Positions 18,380 to 26,573 of a stretch of DNA of 64,000 nt are shown piece after piece. Source of the DNA: Microbacterium sp. JZ31 (lineage in GTDB: Bacteria; Actinomycetota; Actinomycetes; Actinomycetales; Microbacteriaceae); NCBI RefSeq assembly GCF_016805985.1, contig NZ_CP017661.1, positions 868,001 through 932,000 on the forward strand, read 5' to 3'. The notes beneath the pieces are model-generated. The model searched no databases. It was not told the DNA's origin and saw nothing but the letters and a program-made list of their open reading frames with translations. Made by a program: the position numbers and the translations under genes. Each line of letters starts with the position of its first letter. Position 1 is the stretch's first letter.

Positions 18380-19770
18380 TGCGCGGGCTTCCCCATCGGG
18401 GCTGCGTCGGCGCCCACGCCCACGAACGGGGCGAGCTTCATCTTGAACGAGAAGAGCACCGCGAACGTCCAGCCCCACAGCATGATCGGCCCCGACTCGG
18501 TCAGGCCCTGCACGAGCAGGATCGCGACCACCAGCGGCGCGAGCACGGAGACGGGGGAGTAGGGGCGGTTCGCGTCGAGGTCCCATCGGGGCCGGTCGAC
18601 CGCGAAGAACCAGGCGCGCCACGTCATGGCGGCGTACGTGACGAACATCAGGATCACGCCGATCGCACCCAGCTGGAGGAAGACGTCCAGCCACATGTTG
18701 TGGGCGTGGAACACCGACAGCCCGTGATCGACGATCCAGCCGTCGAAGGCCGGATCCCACGGCACCCAGGGGCTCGAGAAGCCGTTGCCGTGCACGGGGT
18801 GCGTGATGGCGCGCTCCCAGACCGTCGTCCAGATCTCGTCGCGTCCGGTCAGCGAGTCGTCGCGCCCCAGCATTCCGAGCACGCGATCCCAGAGCTGGAT
18901 CACGAGCACCGCGCCGATCGCGCCGATCGCGGTGAAGAGCAGATAGCGGCGGCTGCGCTCCCCGGCCGTGCGCGCTCGCCGCATGACGAGGATGGCCAGC
19001 AGCACCATGAAGGCTCCGGCGAACGCGCCGAGCGCCGTCGCCGAGCCCGAGCGGACGAACAGCACGGCGGTCAGGGCGAGCCACACCGTCTGCATCGCGG
19101 CATAGGGCGGATGGGTCGCGAGCCGGATCGCGAACACCGCGAACGCGAGCACGCACAGGATCCCGAGGTAGTTCGAGTTGCCCACGACGCCCTGGATGCG
19201 GTCGCCGATGAGCGCGTCGAACAGGTGTCCGCGCACCCAGTACCAGTGCGGATCGAAGCCGTCGGGGGGCGAGACGAAGTTCGGCAGCAGCGGTTCGCGG
19301 CGGATCAGCGCCACCCACAGCTCGATCGCGATCGACAGCCCCATGATCCACTTCAGCGCGACATCCAGCGCGCGCAGGAGCTCGTGCCACGTCAGCACGT
19401 GCGCGAAGAAGAGGCCCTGGAGGGTTCCGGCGGCGAGCAGCGTCCAGGTCAGGAGGGTGGCGCCGGGCCAGTTGGACCACAGCACGGAGACGAGGGCCCA
19501 GGCGACGTAGCCGAGGGCGGCCCACGGCAGACGGCGCCACCGCAGTCCGTCGCGCCGGATACGCGGCACCCAGATGGCGATCGTGGCCACGGACGTCGCC
19601 GCGAGCACGACGGCGGCGCCGGCCTGTCCGAGGAGGTTCCACACCGCCGTGTGGGCGAGACCCGAGAACATGACGAATGCGGCATACGCCCTCAGGAACT
19701 GGTGCGCAGTGGCCTCCCTCTCCGGGGCTTCCGGCGGGCTCTGAACCGTGTACCGCGTGATCTGGGCCAT
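18376..19770 (-). CDS. O-antigen ligase/polymerase-like membrane protein (first copy)
   Basis: A 464-residue protein with about eleven transmembrane segments and the ligase loop LTGRDEIWTTVWERAITHPV, then GNGFSSPW and FHAHNMWLDVFLQLG, which match the RxxxW and HxHN-type motifs of WaaL/Wzy_C proteins. It is the promoter-proximal gene of the operon. GGGAGG precedes the ATG and TAGCCT (minus strand 19786-19781) is a possible -10, so the leader would be very short. It is a diverged paralogue of the next gene; one may polymerise and the other attach the glycan, but this is inference. Confidence 0.88.
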   Translation of the reverse strand: MAQITRYTVQSPPEAPEREATAHQFLRAYAAFVMFSGLAHTAVWNLLGQAGAAVVLAATSVATIAIWVPRIRRDGLRWRRLPWAALGYVAWALVSVLWSNWPGATLLTWTLLAAGTLQGLFFAHVLTWHELLRALDVALKWIMGLSIAIELWVALIRREPLLPNFVSPPDGFDPHWYWVRGHLFDALIGDRIQGVVGNSNYLGILCVLAFAVFAIRLATHPPYAAMQTVWLALTAVLFVRSGSATALGAFAGAFMVLLAILVMRRARTAGERSRRYLLFTAIGAIGAVLVIQLWDRVLGMLGRDDSLTGRDEIWTTVWERAITHPVHGNGFSSPWVPWDPAFDGWIVDHGLSVFHAHNMWLDVFLQLGAIGVILMFVTYAAMTWRAWFFAVDRPRWDLDANRPYSPVSVLAPLVVAILLVQGLTESGPIMLWGWTFAVLFSFKMKLAPFVGVGADAAPMGKPAQ

Positions 19771-19802
19771 CGTGCCTCCCAGGCTACAGTGACCGCGCGC
19801 AA

Positions 19803-19808
19803 TACCCT
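19803..19808 (+). promoter_or_regulatory. -10 box of manA, leaderless start
   Basis: TACCCT ends six bases before the GTG start at 19815 and there is no ribosome site, so transcription probably begins at the start codon. Another TAnnnT (TACAGT, 19785-19790) lies 12 bases earlier and could also serve. Confidence 0.5.
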
Positions 19809-19814
19809 GGGGTC

Positions 19815-21002
19815 GTGCTTCTTCCGCTGACCAACGTTCCGCGCGACTACGCCTGGGGCTCCCGCTCGATGATCGCCGCCCTCGAGGGGCGGGAAGCCGC
19901 CGAGGGCCCGGAGGCCGAGGTGTGGTTCGGAGACCACCCGTCGGACCCTTCCGATCTCGCCGACGGATCGGGGCTGACGCTGGACCGGTGGATCGCGGAC
20001 GAGGGCGCGGCTCACGGCGTCGCGGGGCGGCTTCCGTACCTGCTGAAGATCCTCGCCGCCTCGACCGTGCTGTCGATCCAGGTGCATCCGTCGAAGGCCC
20101 AGGCGGAGGAGGCGTTCGCGCGCGAGGCAGCGCTCCCGGACGGCGCGGAGCGCAACTACGCCGACGACAACCACAAGCCCGAGATGATCGTCGCCCTGTC
20201 CGAGCGCTTCGAGGCGCTGTGCGGGCTGCGTGACCTCGACGCCACGCGCCGCATGCTCGCGTCCTTCGGCGACGCGGCCGAGCCGCTGCGCGCGCGCCTC
20301 ACGGACGAGCGGGGTCTCGCCTCGGCGATCGGCTGGCTCCTGTCGGGCGACGCGCGGGAGGTCGTGGGCGCGATCATCGCGGCGCTCGCCGACGCGCAGT
20401 CGACCGAGTTCGCGGCGGAGCTCGCCAATGCGCGCCGGATCGCCGTCTGGTACCCGGACGACCCGGGCGTGGTCGTGGCCCTCCTGATGAACTACGTCGT
20501 CCTGCGCAAGGGCGAGAGCGTGTTCCTGCGCGCGGGCATGCTGCACGCGTACGTCTCGGGGCTCGGCGTCGAGCTCATGGCGGCCAGCGACAACGTCCTG
20601 CGCGGCGGCCTCACGCCGAAGCGGATCGACGTGGACGAGCTGCTGCGGATCCTCGATCCCACGCCCGGCCCGATCCCCGTCGTGCTGCCGGTCGCGGCCG
20701 ACAACGGCTCGCGCGGCGTGGAGAGGTTCCCCGCCGATGCGCCCGACTTCTCGCTGCTGCGCGCGCGGGTCACGGGCGGTTCCGACGCGGTGCTGCGACC
20801 CTCCGGCCCGCTCATCGTGCTCGCGACCCAGGGAACCGTGTCCGTCGGGGGCGCGCACTCGTCGCTCGAGCTGCGTCCGGGACGAGCCGCGTTCGTGACG
20901 CCGGACGAGCCCGAGATCCGGATCTCGGGCGACGGCGAGGCGTTCATCGCCCAGCCGGGCTCGGCGTCCGCAGCCGCGGCGACGGGCGAGCGGGCCGCCT
21001 GA
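19815..21002 (+). CDS. manA: Mannose-6-phosphate isomerase, class I
   Basis: A 395-residue type I phosphomannose isomerase that links fructose-6-phosphate to mannose-6-phosphate for GDP-mannose. The N-terminus has NVPRDYAWGS; LSIQVHPSKAQAEEAF (about 90-105) and NYADDNHKPEMIVAL (about 115-130) carry the Gln, two His and Glu zinc ligands; GVELMAASDNVLRGGLTPK matches the conserved active-site Arg region. The GTG start is set by the -10 box six bases upstream. In Mycobacterium tuberculosis manA lies near whiB2, as here, but manB, normally close by, is not in this window. Confidence 0.95.
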   Translation: MLLPLTNVPRDYAWGSRSMIAALEGREAAEGPEAEVWFGDHPSDPSDLADGSGLTLDRWIADEGAAHGVAGRLPYLLKILAASTVLSIQVHPSKAQAEEAFAREAALPDGAERNYADDNHKPEMIVALSERFEALCGLRDLDATRRMLASFGDAAEPLRARLTDERGLASAIGWLLSGDAREVVGAIIAALADAQSTEFAAELANARRIAVWYPDDPGVVVALLMNYVVLRKGESVFLRAGMLHAYVSGLGVELMAASDNVLRGGLTPKRIDVDELLRILDPTPGPIPVVLPVAADNGSRGVERFPADAPDFSLLRARVTGGSDAVLRPSGPLIVLATQGTVSVGGAHSSLELRPGRAAFVTPDEPEIRISGDGEAFIAQPGSASAAAATGERAA

Positions 21003-21022
21003 CGGCGGCAGCCGCCGGGATC

Positions 21023-21048
21023 GCGACACGCCGGGCGCGACACGCCGG
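21023..21048. repeat. 12-bp direct repeat upstream of whiB2
   Basis: GCGACACGCCGG occurs perfectly at 21023-21034 and 21037-21048, a 14-bp period that would put both copies on nearly one helix face. It lies about 30 bases before the whiB2 -35 candidate, where an activator could bind. A short GGCGGC-A-GCCGCC hairpin at 21004-21016 just after the manA stop may be its terminator. Confidence 0.45.
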
Positions 21049-21076
21049 AGCACGTCAATGAAGATTCATGTCCCGG

Positions 21077-21106
21077 TTGAGGCTTTACGATCTGCGGCTT
21101 GATAAA
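21077..21106 (+). promoter_or_regulatory. Candidate whiB2 promoter
   Basis: TTGAGG (21077-21082) and GATAAA (21101-21106) are separated by 18 bases and lie in an unusually AT-rich patch for this genome. Transcription would start near 21113, giving a leader of about 60 nt that ends in a GGAGGAG ribosome site. TACGAT at 21086-21091 is an alternative -10. Confidence 0.45.
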
Positions 21107-21172
21107 TGCGAATGACACGGGTGTAATTACTTCCACACCGCCCGAGGGGGCCTGGAGGAGTGGGAGAGCGAA

Positions 21173-21496
21173 ATGTCTGCATCGCAGTACCGTTCCGGCG
21201 TACCGGACAACTGGTTCGTGGATCCGGTCAACCTCGGCGTGCCGGGCGTCCGGACCCCGCAGCCTGACGAGGACAGCGCGCTCGCCTGGCAGAGCGACGC
21301 GCTCTGCGCGCAGACGGATCCTGAGGCGTTCTTCCCCGAGAAGGGCGGCTCGACCCGCGACGCGAAGCGCATCTGCACGTCGTGCGACGTGCGCAGCCAG
21401 TGCCTCGAGTACGCGCTGCAGAACGACGAGCGCTTCGGCATCTGGGGCGGTCTGAGCGAGCGCGAGCGCCGCAAGCTCAAGCGCGCGGCCTCCTAG
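21173..21496 (+). CDS. whiB2: WhiB2/WhmD-type iron-sulfur transcription factor
   Basis: A 107-residue Wbl protein. Four Cys residues (C45, C68, C71, C77) are spaced as for a [4Fe-4S] cluster, followed by the FGIWGGLSERERRKL turn and a basic tail. The N-terminal extension of about 40 residues and position between manA and DUF5719/DUF3499 genes fit WhiB2 (WhmD), needed for septation and sporulation-type cell division in actinobacteria. A strong GGAGGAG site precedes the ATG. Its DNA targets cannot be read from this window. Confidence 0.93.
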   Translation: MSASQYRSGVPDNWFVDPVNLGVPGVRTPQPDEDSALAWQSDALCAQTDPEAFFPEKGGSTRDAKRICTSCDVRSQCLEYALQNDERFGIWGGLSERERRKLKRAAS

Positions 21497-21575
21497 AGGT
21501 CGGTCCAGCGCGGATCGCCCGCCCGCAGTCTGCGCGTTACCGGCGCGTGCGGCGGGAACCTCGCTGCAGCCGACC

Positions 21576-21581
21576 TAGGCT
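21576..21581 (+). promoter_or_regulatory. -10 box, likely leaderless start of the glycosyltransferase fusion gene
   Basis: TAGGCT ends nine bases before the ATG at 21591 and no purine-rich ribosome site is present between them. A very short or absent leader is predicted. Confidence 0.4.
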
Positions 21582-21590
21582 TGCCGCGAC

Positions 21591-24416
21591 ATGCCCCCCG
21601 CCGTCCACGCCATCCTCGTCGCGCGCGCCACGCCTCAGGCCGCCGCCCAGCTCGAACGCACCCTCGCCGCCCTGCGCGCGCAGGAGCGCCCGATCGACGC
21701 CCTGACCGTCGTCGTGTGCGGCTCGGCCGAGCGCATGCGCGCCCAGATCGACGCCTCCGGAGCGGAGGGCGCCATCGAGGCCCCCGCCGCCACCTCCTTC
21801 GCCTCGGCCGTGCGCCTCGCGGCGGCCCGCGTTCCGGAGGGGCGCGCCATCTGGCTCCTCGCCCACGACACCCAGCCGGAACCCGGCACGCTCGCGGCGC
21901 TGTCCGCCGCGCTCGAGCGCGCGCCGTCCGTCGCGATCGCGGCCCCCAAGCTGGTGGACGCGCGCGATCCCTCCGTGATCGTCTCGCTCGGCGTCAGCAT
22001 GACGCGCTTCGGTCGCACGGTGGCGCTCGCGGGCGGCGAGTTCGACCAGGGGCAGCACGACGGCGACGACGACGTGCTGGGCACCGACGTGCGGGGCGTG
22101 CTGCTGCGCAGCGACGCGCGCGCGCATCTGCTGCCCGACCCCGCGCTCGCCGGCGCCGACGAGGGCCTGGACATGGGCGTGCGCGCCCGGCTCGGCGGGC
22201 GACGCGTGGCGCTGGCCCCCGGCGCGCGGGTGCACGCGCCCGTCGCCGGCATGGCGGGCGTGCCCGAAGGTCCCGTGGCCCGCGCGTTCGCCGTGCGCAC
22301 CGCGCAGCTTCACCGCCGTCTCGCCTACGCCCCCGCCTGGGCCGTGCCGCTGCACTGGCTCTCCCTGCTGCCGCTGGCGCTGTGGCGCACGTTCCTCCAT
22401 CTCGTCGCGAAGGCGCCCGCACAGGTGCCGGCGGAGTGGGCCGCCGCGGCGACCGCGATGGCGCGCATCCGGGCGATCGCCCGGTCGCGCGGCGAGATCC
22501 GCGCCTTCCGCACGGGCTCCTGGGCGCAGATCGCGCCGCTGCGCGCGACGAACGCCCAGCTGCGCGAGCATCAGGACCCCGACGGCGGGGAGCCGGTGGT
22601 GCGCCGCGAGCTGCGGTTCTTCTCCGGCGGCGGCGCGTGGGCCGTGCTCGCGGCGCTCGCGGTCTCCGTACTGGCGTTCCTGCCCCTGCTCGCGTGGCCG
22701 GTGCTGGGCGGAGGAGCGCTGCTGCCGCTGCGCGACACGCTCGCCGGGCTGTGGCAGGACGCGTCGTACGGCACGAGGGCCACGGGTGCCGACATGGTGG
22801 GCCCCGCCGATCCGTTCGCGGGACTGATCGCCGTGCTCGGATCGCTCTGGCCCGCGCAGCCGTCGTTCGCGCTCGTGATGCTGTGGCTGCTCGCGCTGCC
22901 GCTCGCGGTGCTCGGCGGCTGGTTCGCCGCCACCCGTGTGTCCGAGCGCTCGGGGGTGCGCGCCTGCGCCGCCGTGGTGTGGGCGCTCGCGCCCCCCTTC
23001 CTCGTCGCGCTGGTGGAGGGCCGTCCCGCCGCCGTGCTGCTGCATCTGCTGCTGCCGTGGCTGTTCTTCACCGCGGCGGTCGCGCACCGCTCGTGGGGCG
23101 CGTCGGGCGCGGCGTCCATCCTGCTGATCGGCGTGCTCGCGTGCGCGCCGTCGCTCGCCCCCGCGATCGCCGTCCTGTGGGTGCTGGTGCTGCTGCTCGC
23201 GGTGTCGTTCCGCCTCCGCCGGGGGCTCACGCGGGTGCTGTGGCTCGTGGTGCCGAGCGCCGTGTTCTTCCTGCCGGTCGTGCAGGCGCAGCTGTCGCGC
23301 GGCACGCCGTGGGCGCTGCTCGCCGATCCTGGACGCCCCTGGCCCGGGCAGGAGGCCGCGTCGCCGCTGCTGCTCGCGATGGGCTTCCCGACCGCGGATC
23401 CGGCGGGCTGGGGCGGAATGCTGACGTGGTTCGGCGTCGCGGATCCGGCGACCTTCTGGGTGCCGCTGCTGCTGGCGCCTCTCGCCCTCCTGGGCCTCGC
23501 CGCGCCGCTCACGCCGCGCTGGCGGGCGGGCGTCGGCGCCGTCGTGATCGCGGTCGTGGGTCTCGTGACCGCCCACCTCGCCGCGGGCGTGCAGGTCGCC
23601 GCGGTGGAGTCCACCCCGGTGCCGGTGTGGCCCGGCAGCGCTCTGAGCCTCGCGTGGCTGGGCGCCGTGGCGGCCGCGGCCGTGACGCTGGACGCGGGCA
23701 TCCGGCGGCGCGGCCGGTCGGGGCTCGCGGGCCTTGTCGCCGCGGCGTGCATCGCGGTGGTCGCGGTTCCGGCGCTCACGGCGCTCGCCCGTGACGAGGC
23801 GCAGCTGACGAACGGGCCCGCGTCCACGCTGCCGGCATACGTCACCGCCCGCGCGGCCGACGAGCGCGACCTGGGGACGCTGGTGCTGACGGCGCAGCCC
23901 GACGGAGGCGTCGCGGCGAGGTTGGTGTGGGGAGCGAGCGAGACCCTCGGCGGGCAGTCGACGCTGCAGTCGACCGATCCGCGCATCGACGAGGACGACC
24001 GGATGCTGGCCGAGATCGCCAGTGACCTCGTCAGCGCGAGCGCGGGCGAGGTTCAGGACCGGCTGAGCGAGGCGGGCGTGCGCTTCGTGCTGCTGACCGC
24101 CGGCGCGTCCGGACCGGGAGAGTCGGATGCCGCCCGCACGCGGCGGCTGGATGCCATCACGGCGATCGACCAGCGCGCGGGCTTCGTGCGCGTGGGCGAG
24201 ACCGCGAAGGGCGTGCTGTGGCGGCTCGACGCGGATCCCCTGCCGCGGCCCGGGCTCGACGAGCGCGCGCAGGCGACGGCGCGCTGGGTCGCGTCGGCGC
24301 AGGGCGTCGCGCTGCTCGTGGCTCTGCTGCTCGCGGTGCCGACGTTCGCGTCGCGGCGCGAGGCGCGACGCATGCCGCGCGTGGTCGGCCGCGGCTACGA
24401 GGAGGCGGACGCATGA
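21591..24416 (+). CDS. Glycosyltransferase family 2 fused to large polytopic membrane domain
   Basis: A 941-residue protein. Residues 1-280 form a GT-A-like domain (HAILVARATPQAAAQLERTL at the start; an acidic HDTQPEPGTLAAL near 90-103) that is diverged, with no clear DxD. Residues 350-760 hold about twelve hydrophobic helices like GT-C or YfhO-type proteins, a periplasmic domain follows (about 740-890), and one last helix precedes a basic tail. Fusions of this kind next to whiB2 and DUF5719 genes are common in actinobacteria; the function is unknown but probably envelope glycosylation. Its stop overlaps the next ATG by four bases. Confidence 0.85.
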   Translation: MPPAVHAILVARATPQAAAQLERTLAALRAQERPIDALTVVVCGSAERMRAQIDASGAEGAIEAPAATSFASAVRLAAARVPEGRAIWLLAHDTQPEPGTLAALSAALERAPSVAIAAPKLVDARDPSVIVSLGVSMTRFGRTVALAGGEFDQGQHDGDDDVLGTDVRGVLLRSDARAHLLPDPALAGADEGLDMGVRARLGGRRVALAPGARVHAPVAGMAGVPEGPVARAFAVRTAQLHRRLAYAPAWAVPLHWLSLLPLALWRTFLHLVAKAPAQVPAEWAAAATAMARIRAIARSRGEIRAFRTGSWAQIAPLRATNAQLREHQDPDGGEPVVRRELRFFSGGGAWAVLAALAVSVLAFLPLLAWPVLGGGALLPLRDTLAGLWQDASYGTRATGADMVGPADPFAGLIAVLGSLWPAQPSFALVMLWLLALPLAVLGGWFAATRVSERSGVRACAAVVWALAPPFLVALVEGRPAAVLLHLLLPWLFFTAAVAHRSWGASGAASILLIGVLACAPSLAPAIAVLWVLVLLLAVSFRLRRGLTRVLWLVVPSAVFFLPVVQAQLSRGTPWALLADPGRPWPGQEAASPLLLAMGFPTADPAGWGGMLTWFGVADPATFWVPLLLAPLALLGLAAPLTPRWRAGVGAVVIAVVGLVTAHLAAGVQVAAVESTPVPVWPGSALSLAWLGAVAAAAVTLDAGIRRRGRSGLAGLVAAACIAVVAVPALTALARDEAQLTNGPASTLPAYVTARAADERDLGTLVLTAQPDGGVAARLVWGASETLGGQSTLQSTDPRIDEDDRMLAEIASDLVSASAGEVQDRLSEAGVRFVLLTAGASGPGESDAARTRRLDAITAIDQRAGFVRVGETAKGVLWRLDADPLPRPGLDERAQATARWVASAQGVALLVALLLAVPTFASRREARRMPRVVGRGYEEADA

Positions 24417-25819
24417 AGCTCAGCGACCTGAAGCTCACCGGTGCCCAGCGGACGCTCGGCGGGCGCGTGATCCTCGGCGCCGTGACGGGCATCGGAGCGA
24501 TCGCGGCCGTCACGGCCGCGGCGGCTCTGCCGTGGCCCGCCGTCGCGACGCCGCCGGCGTCCGTCGAGGTGATGCCCGCGCCCGCCGAGACCGTGCTGTC
24601 GTGCGATGGCCCCGTCCTCGCGCTCGGCCGTGCGGTGGAGGACGCGGGAGCGCTCGCGGTCGCCACGGAGAGCCGGATCACGGTCGGCAACGACCGCGAC
24701 GAGGAACCCGACTCCGACGTGATCGCGCAGCCGACCGTCGCCGGCGAGGCGGCGACCACGCGCTACGTGCAGCGCCCGGAGGGCCGGGAAGCGGTCTCGG
24801 CTGCTGCGGCGTCGTCCGCGAGCGTGTCCGACTCCGACCTCGCCGGCTTCACGGCCTCCGCGTGCCGGCCTCCGCAGATGGAGTCGTGGATCGTGGGGGG
24901 AGAGACCGAGACGGGGACCACGGGCGTCGTGCTCGTCGCCAACCCGGGCGACGTCGACGCGACCGTGCAGATCACGGTCTACGGCGTGGCGGGTCCGGTG
25001 ACGCCCCCGAGCGGCGCCGCGGTGCCGGTCCCCGCGCGCACGCAGGTCGCGCTCCCGCTCGCGGGACTCGCGGGCGGCGAGCAGAGTCCCGTGCTGCGCA
25101 TCACCGCCACCGGTGCGCCCGTGCGCGCGAGCCTGCAGTCGAGCCTGATCCGCACGCTCGATCCGGGCGGCATCGACAGCCAGTCCGCCGTGCGCCCCGC
25201 GGCGACGCAGGTGATCCCGGGCGTGCGGATCGTCGGCGGGGCGGCGGAGACCGAGGGAGCCGCCACGATCGCGCGGCTGCTGTCGGAGAGCGACACGGCC
25301 GGGACGATCACCGTGACGGCGCAGGACGGCTCCACCGCGCGCGAGCCCGAGCCCGTCGAGCTGACCGCCGGCGCGCCTCTCGAGGTCGATCTCGGCAGCC
25401 TCGAGTCCGGCGAGTACACGGTGACGGTGACTTCCGACGCGCCTGTCGTCGCGGCCGTGTGGCAGACCACGGGCTTCGGCGCGGACGCGGACTTCGCCTG
25501 GAACACCGCGGCGCCCGCGATCAGCGAGTCCACGCTCGTCGCGGTGCCGCGTGGTCCCGACCCGACGATCGGCATCGCCAACCCCTCCGACGAGGCCGTC
25601 ACGGTCTCGATCGCCGGGCAGGGGGACGATCCGGAGGAGGTCGCGGTCCCCGCCGGCGCCACCGCGGTGGTGGAGGTCGACGACCAGCGGCTCTACACGA
25701 TCGACCCGCGCGGCGCATCGGTGCACGCCGCGATCGGCTTCGCCGGCGACGCGGGGGTGGCATCCATCGCGGTGTGGCCGGATGCGGCGCACCCGCAGCC
25801 CGTCGTCGTCTACCCCTGA
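24413..25819 (+). CDS. DUF5719 family exported protein
   Basis: A 468-residue protein with one N-terminal membrane anchor (about 20-40) and a long extracytoplasmic part made of beta-rich units; GVVLVANPGDVDATVQITVYG recurs later in weaker form as PTIGIANPSDEAVTVSIAG, suggesting two or three Ig-like or related modules. DUF5719 members follow the glycosyltransferase-membrane fusion in many actinobacteria, and the ATGA overlap here (24413-24416) shows translational coupling. It probably works with the fusion protein outside the membrane. No enzyme motif was seen. Confidence 0.82.
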   Translation: MKLSDLKLTGAQRTLGGRVILGAVTGIGAIAAVTAAAALPWPAVATPPASVEVMPAPAETVLSCDGPVLALGRAVEDAGALAVATESRITVGNDRDEEPDSDVIAQPTVAGEAATTRYVQRPEGREAVSAAAASSASVSDSDLAGFTASACRPPQMESWIVGGETETGTTGVVLVANPGDVDATVQITVYGVAGPVTPPSGAAVPVPARTQVALPLAGLAGGEQSPVLRITATGAPVRASLQSSLIRTLDPGGIDSQSAVRPAATQVIPGVRIVGGAAETEGAATIARLLSESDTAGTITVTAQDGSTAREPEPVELTAGAPLEVDLGSLESGEYTVTVTSDAPVVAAVWQTTGFGADADFAWNTAAPAISESTLVAVPRGPDPTIGIANPSDEAVTVSIAGQGDDPEEVAVPAGATAVVEVDDQRLYTIDPRGASVHAAIGFAGDAGVASIAVWPDAAHPQPVVVYP

Positions 25820-25823
25820 CCCG

Positions 25824-25829
25824 TAGGCT
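25824..25829 (+). promoter_or_regulatory. -10 box, leaderless start of the metallopeptidase-like gene
   Basis: TAGGCT ends six bases before the ATG at 25836. No ribosome site is present, so this is a leaderless start candidate. Confidence 0.5.
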
Positions 25830-25835
25830 GGACAG

Positions 25836-26276
25836 ATGGCGCTGTTCGGACGGTCACGACGACCCGCCCCGCGCGGGCGTGCCGCGCGACACGGCAGGCA
25901 CGGGCGCGTGGGCCGCAGCCCGGTCGTGCGGCCGCCGCTGCCGCCGATCGACACGCGCGTCGAGCGCTTCGACGTCGCGGTGGGCGGTGCGGCCGAGTAC
26001 CTGCGCGGCGCGTGGCCCGAGCTGAGGGACGTGAGCTTCGAGATCGGCCGGCTGCCCCGCGACACCGACGAGGACGGCATCCCGCGCTGGAGCATCGACC
26101 GCGAACGCGGGCGCATCGTGCTGTACCGGATCCCGATCGAGCGCCTGGGCCGCCTGCACCGCGTCGACGAGACGCAGCGCCGGATGATGATCGAGGGCGA
26201 GGTGTTCCGCGCCGCGGCCGACTACCTCGACAGAGATCCGTGGGATCTCGGCCCCGACCGGTTCCGGTTCTTCTGA
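25836..26276 (+). CDS. Metallopeptidase family (zincin-like) protein lacking the HExxH motif
   Basis: A 146-residue protein with a very basic first 30 residues and the layout of the PF06262/DUF1025 zincin-like group (region ITLYRIPIERLG equivalent, here RGRIVLYRIPIERLGRL, then a helix). In canonical members the helix carries HExxH; here it reads MMIEGEVFRAAADYLD, so both zinc His residues are missing. It is therefore unlikely to be an active protease. In M. tuberculosis a gene of this family lies between whiB2 and the DUF3499 gene, and the same order is seen here. Family assignment is from synteny and moderate similarity. Confidence 0.7.
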   Translation: MALFGRSRRPAPRGRAARHGRHGRVGRSPVVRPPLPPIDTRVERFDVAVGGAAEYLRGAWPELRDVSFEIGRLPRDTDEDGIPRWSIDRERGRIVLYRIPIERLGRLHRVDETQRRMMIEGEVFRAAADYLDRDPWDLGPDRFRFF

Positions 26277-26330
26277 CGCGCATCCCGGATCGCCCCGGCG
26301 AGGCGGCCGGGCATCACGGTTCCGGGAACA

Positions 26331-26336
26331 TAGGGT
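26331..26336 (+). promoter_or_regulatory. -10 box deciding the DUF3499 start
   Basis: TAGGGT ends seven bases before the ATG at 26344, consistent with a leaderless transcript. This favours 26344 over the in-frame GTG at 26335, which lies inside the box. Confidence 0.5.
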
Positions 26337-26343
26337 GAACGGG

Positions 26344-26553
26344 ATGCGTGAGAGAGTGTGCTCGAAGGTGGGTTGCGCGCGCGAGGCCGTGACCACCCTG
26401 ACCTACGACTACCGCGACCAGATGGCCGCCGTCGGGCCGCTGGGCGCCGCCAACGACCCTCACGCGCACGACCTCTGCGCCATCCACACGGATCGCCTGT
26501 CGGTGCCGCAGGGCTGGACCGTCGTGCGGCACGAGACGCTGCGCGCCTCCTGA
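26344..26553 (+). CDS. DUF3499 family small protein
   Basis: A 69-residue protein starting MRERVCSKVGCAREA. Cys6 and Cys11, with a later LCAIHTDRL segment, could bind a metal. DUF3499 proteins are small conserved actinobacterial proteins of unknown function near whiB2 and the zincin-like gene. A start at GTG 26335 would add three residues. Convergent with the RDD gene, with 20 bases between stops. Confidence 0.85.
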   Translation: MRERVCSKVGCAREAVTTLTYDYRDQMAAVGPLGAANDPHAHDLCAIHTDRLSVPQGWTVVRHETLRAS

Positions 26554-26573
26554 GCCGCACGGGACGCGGGGCG

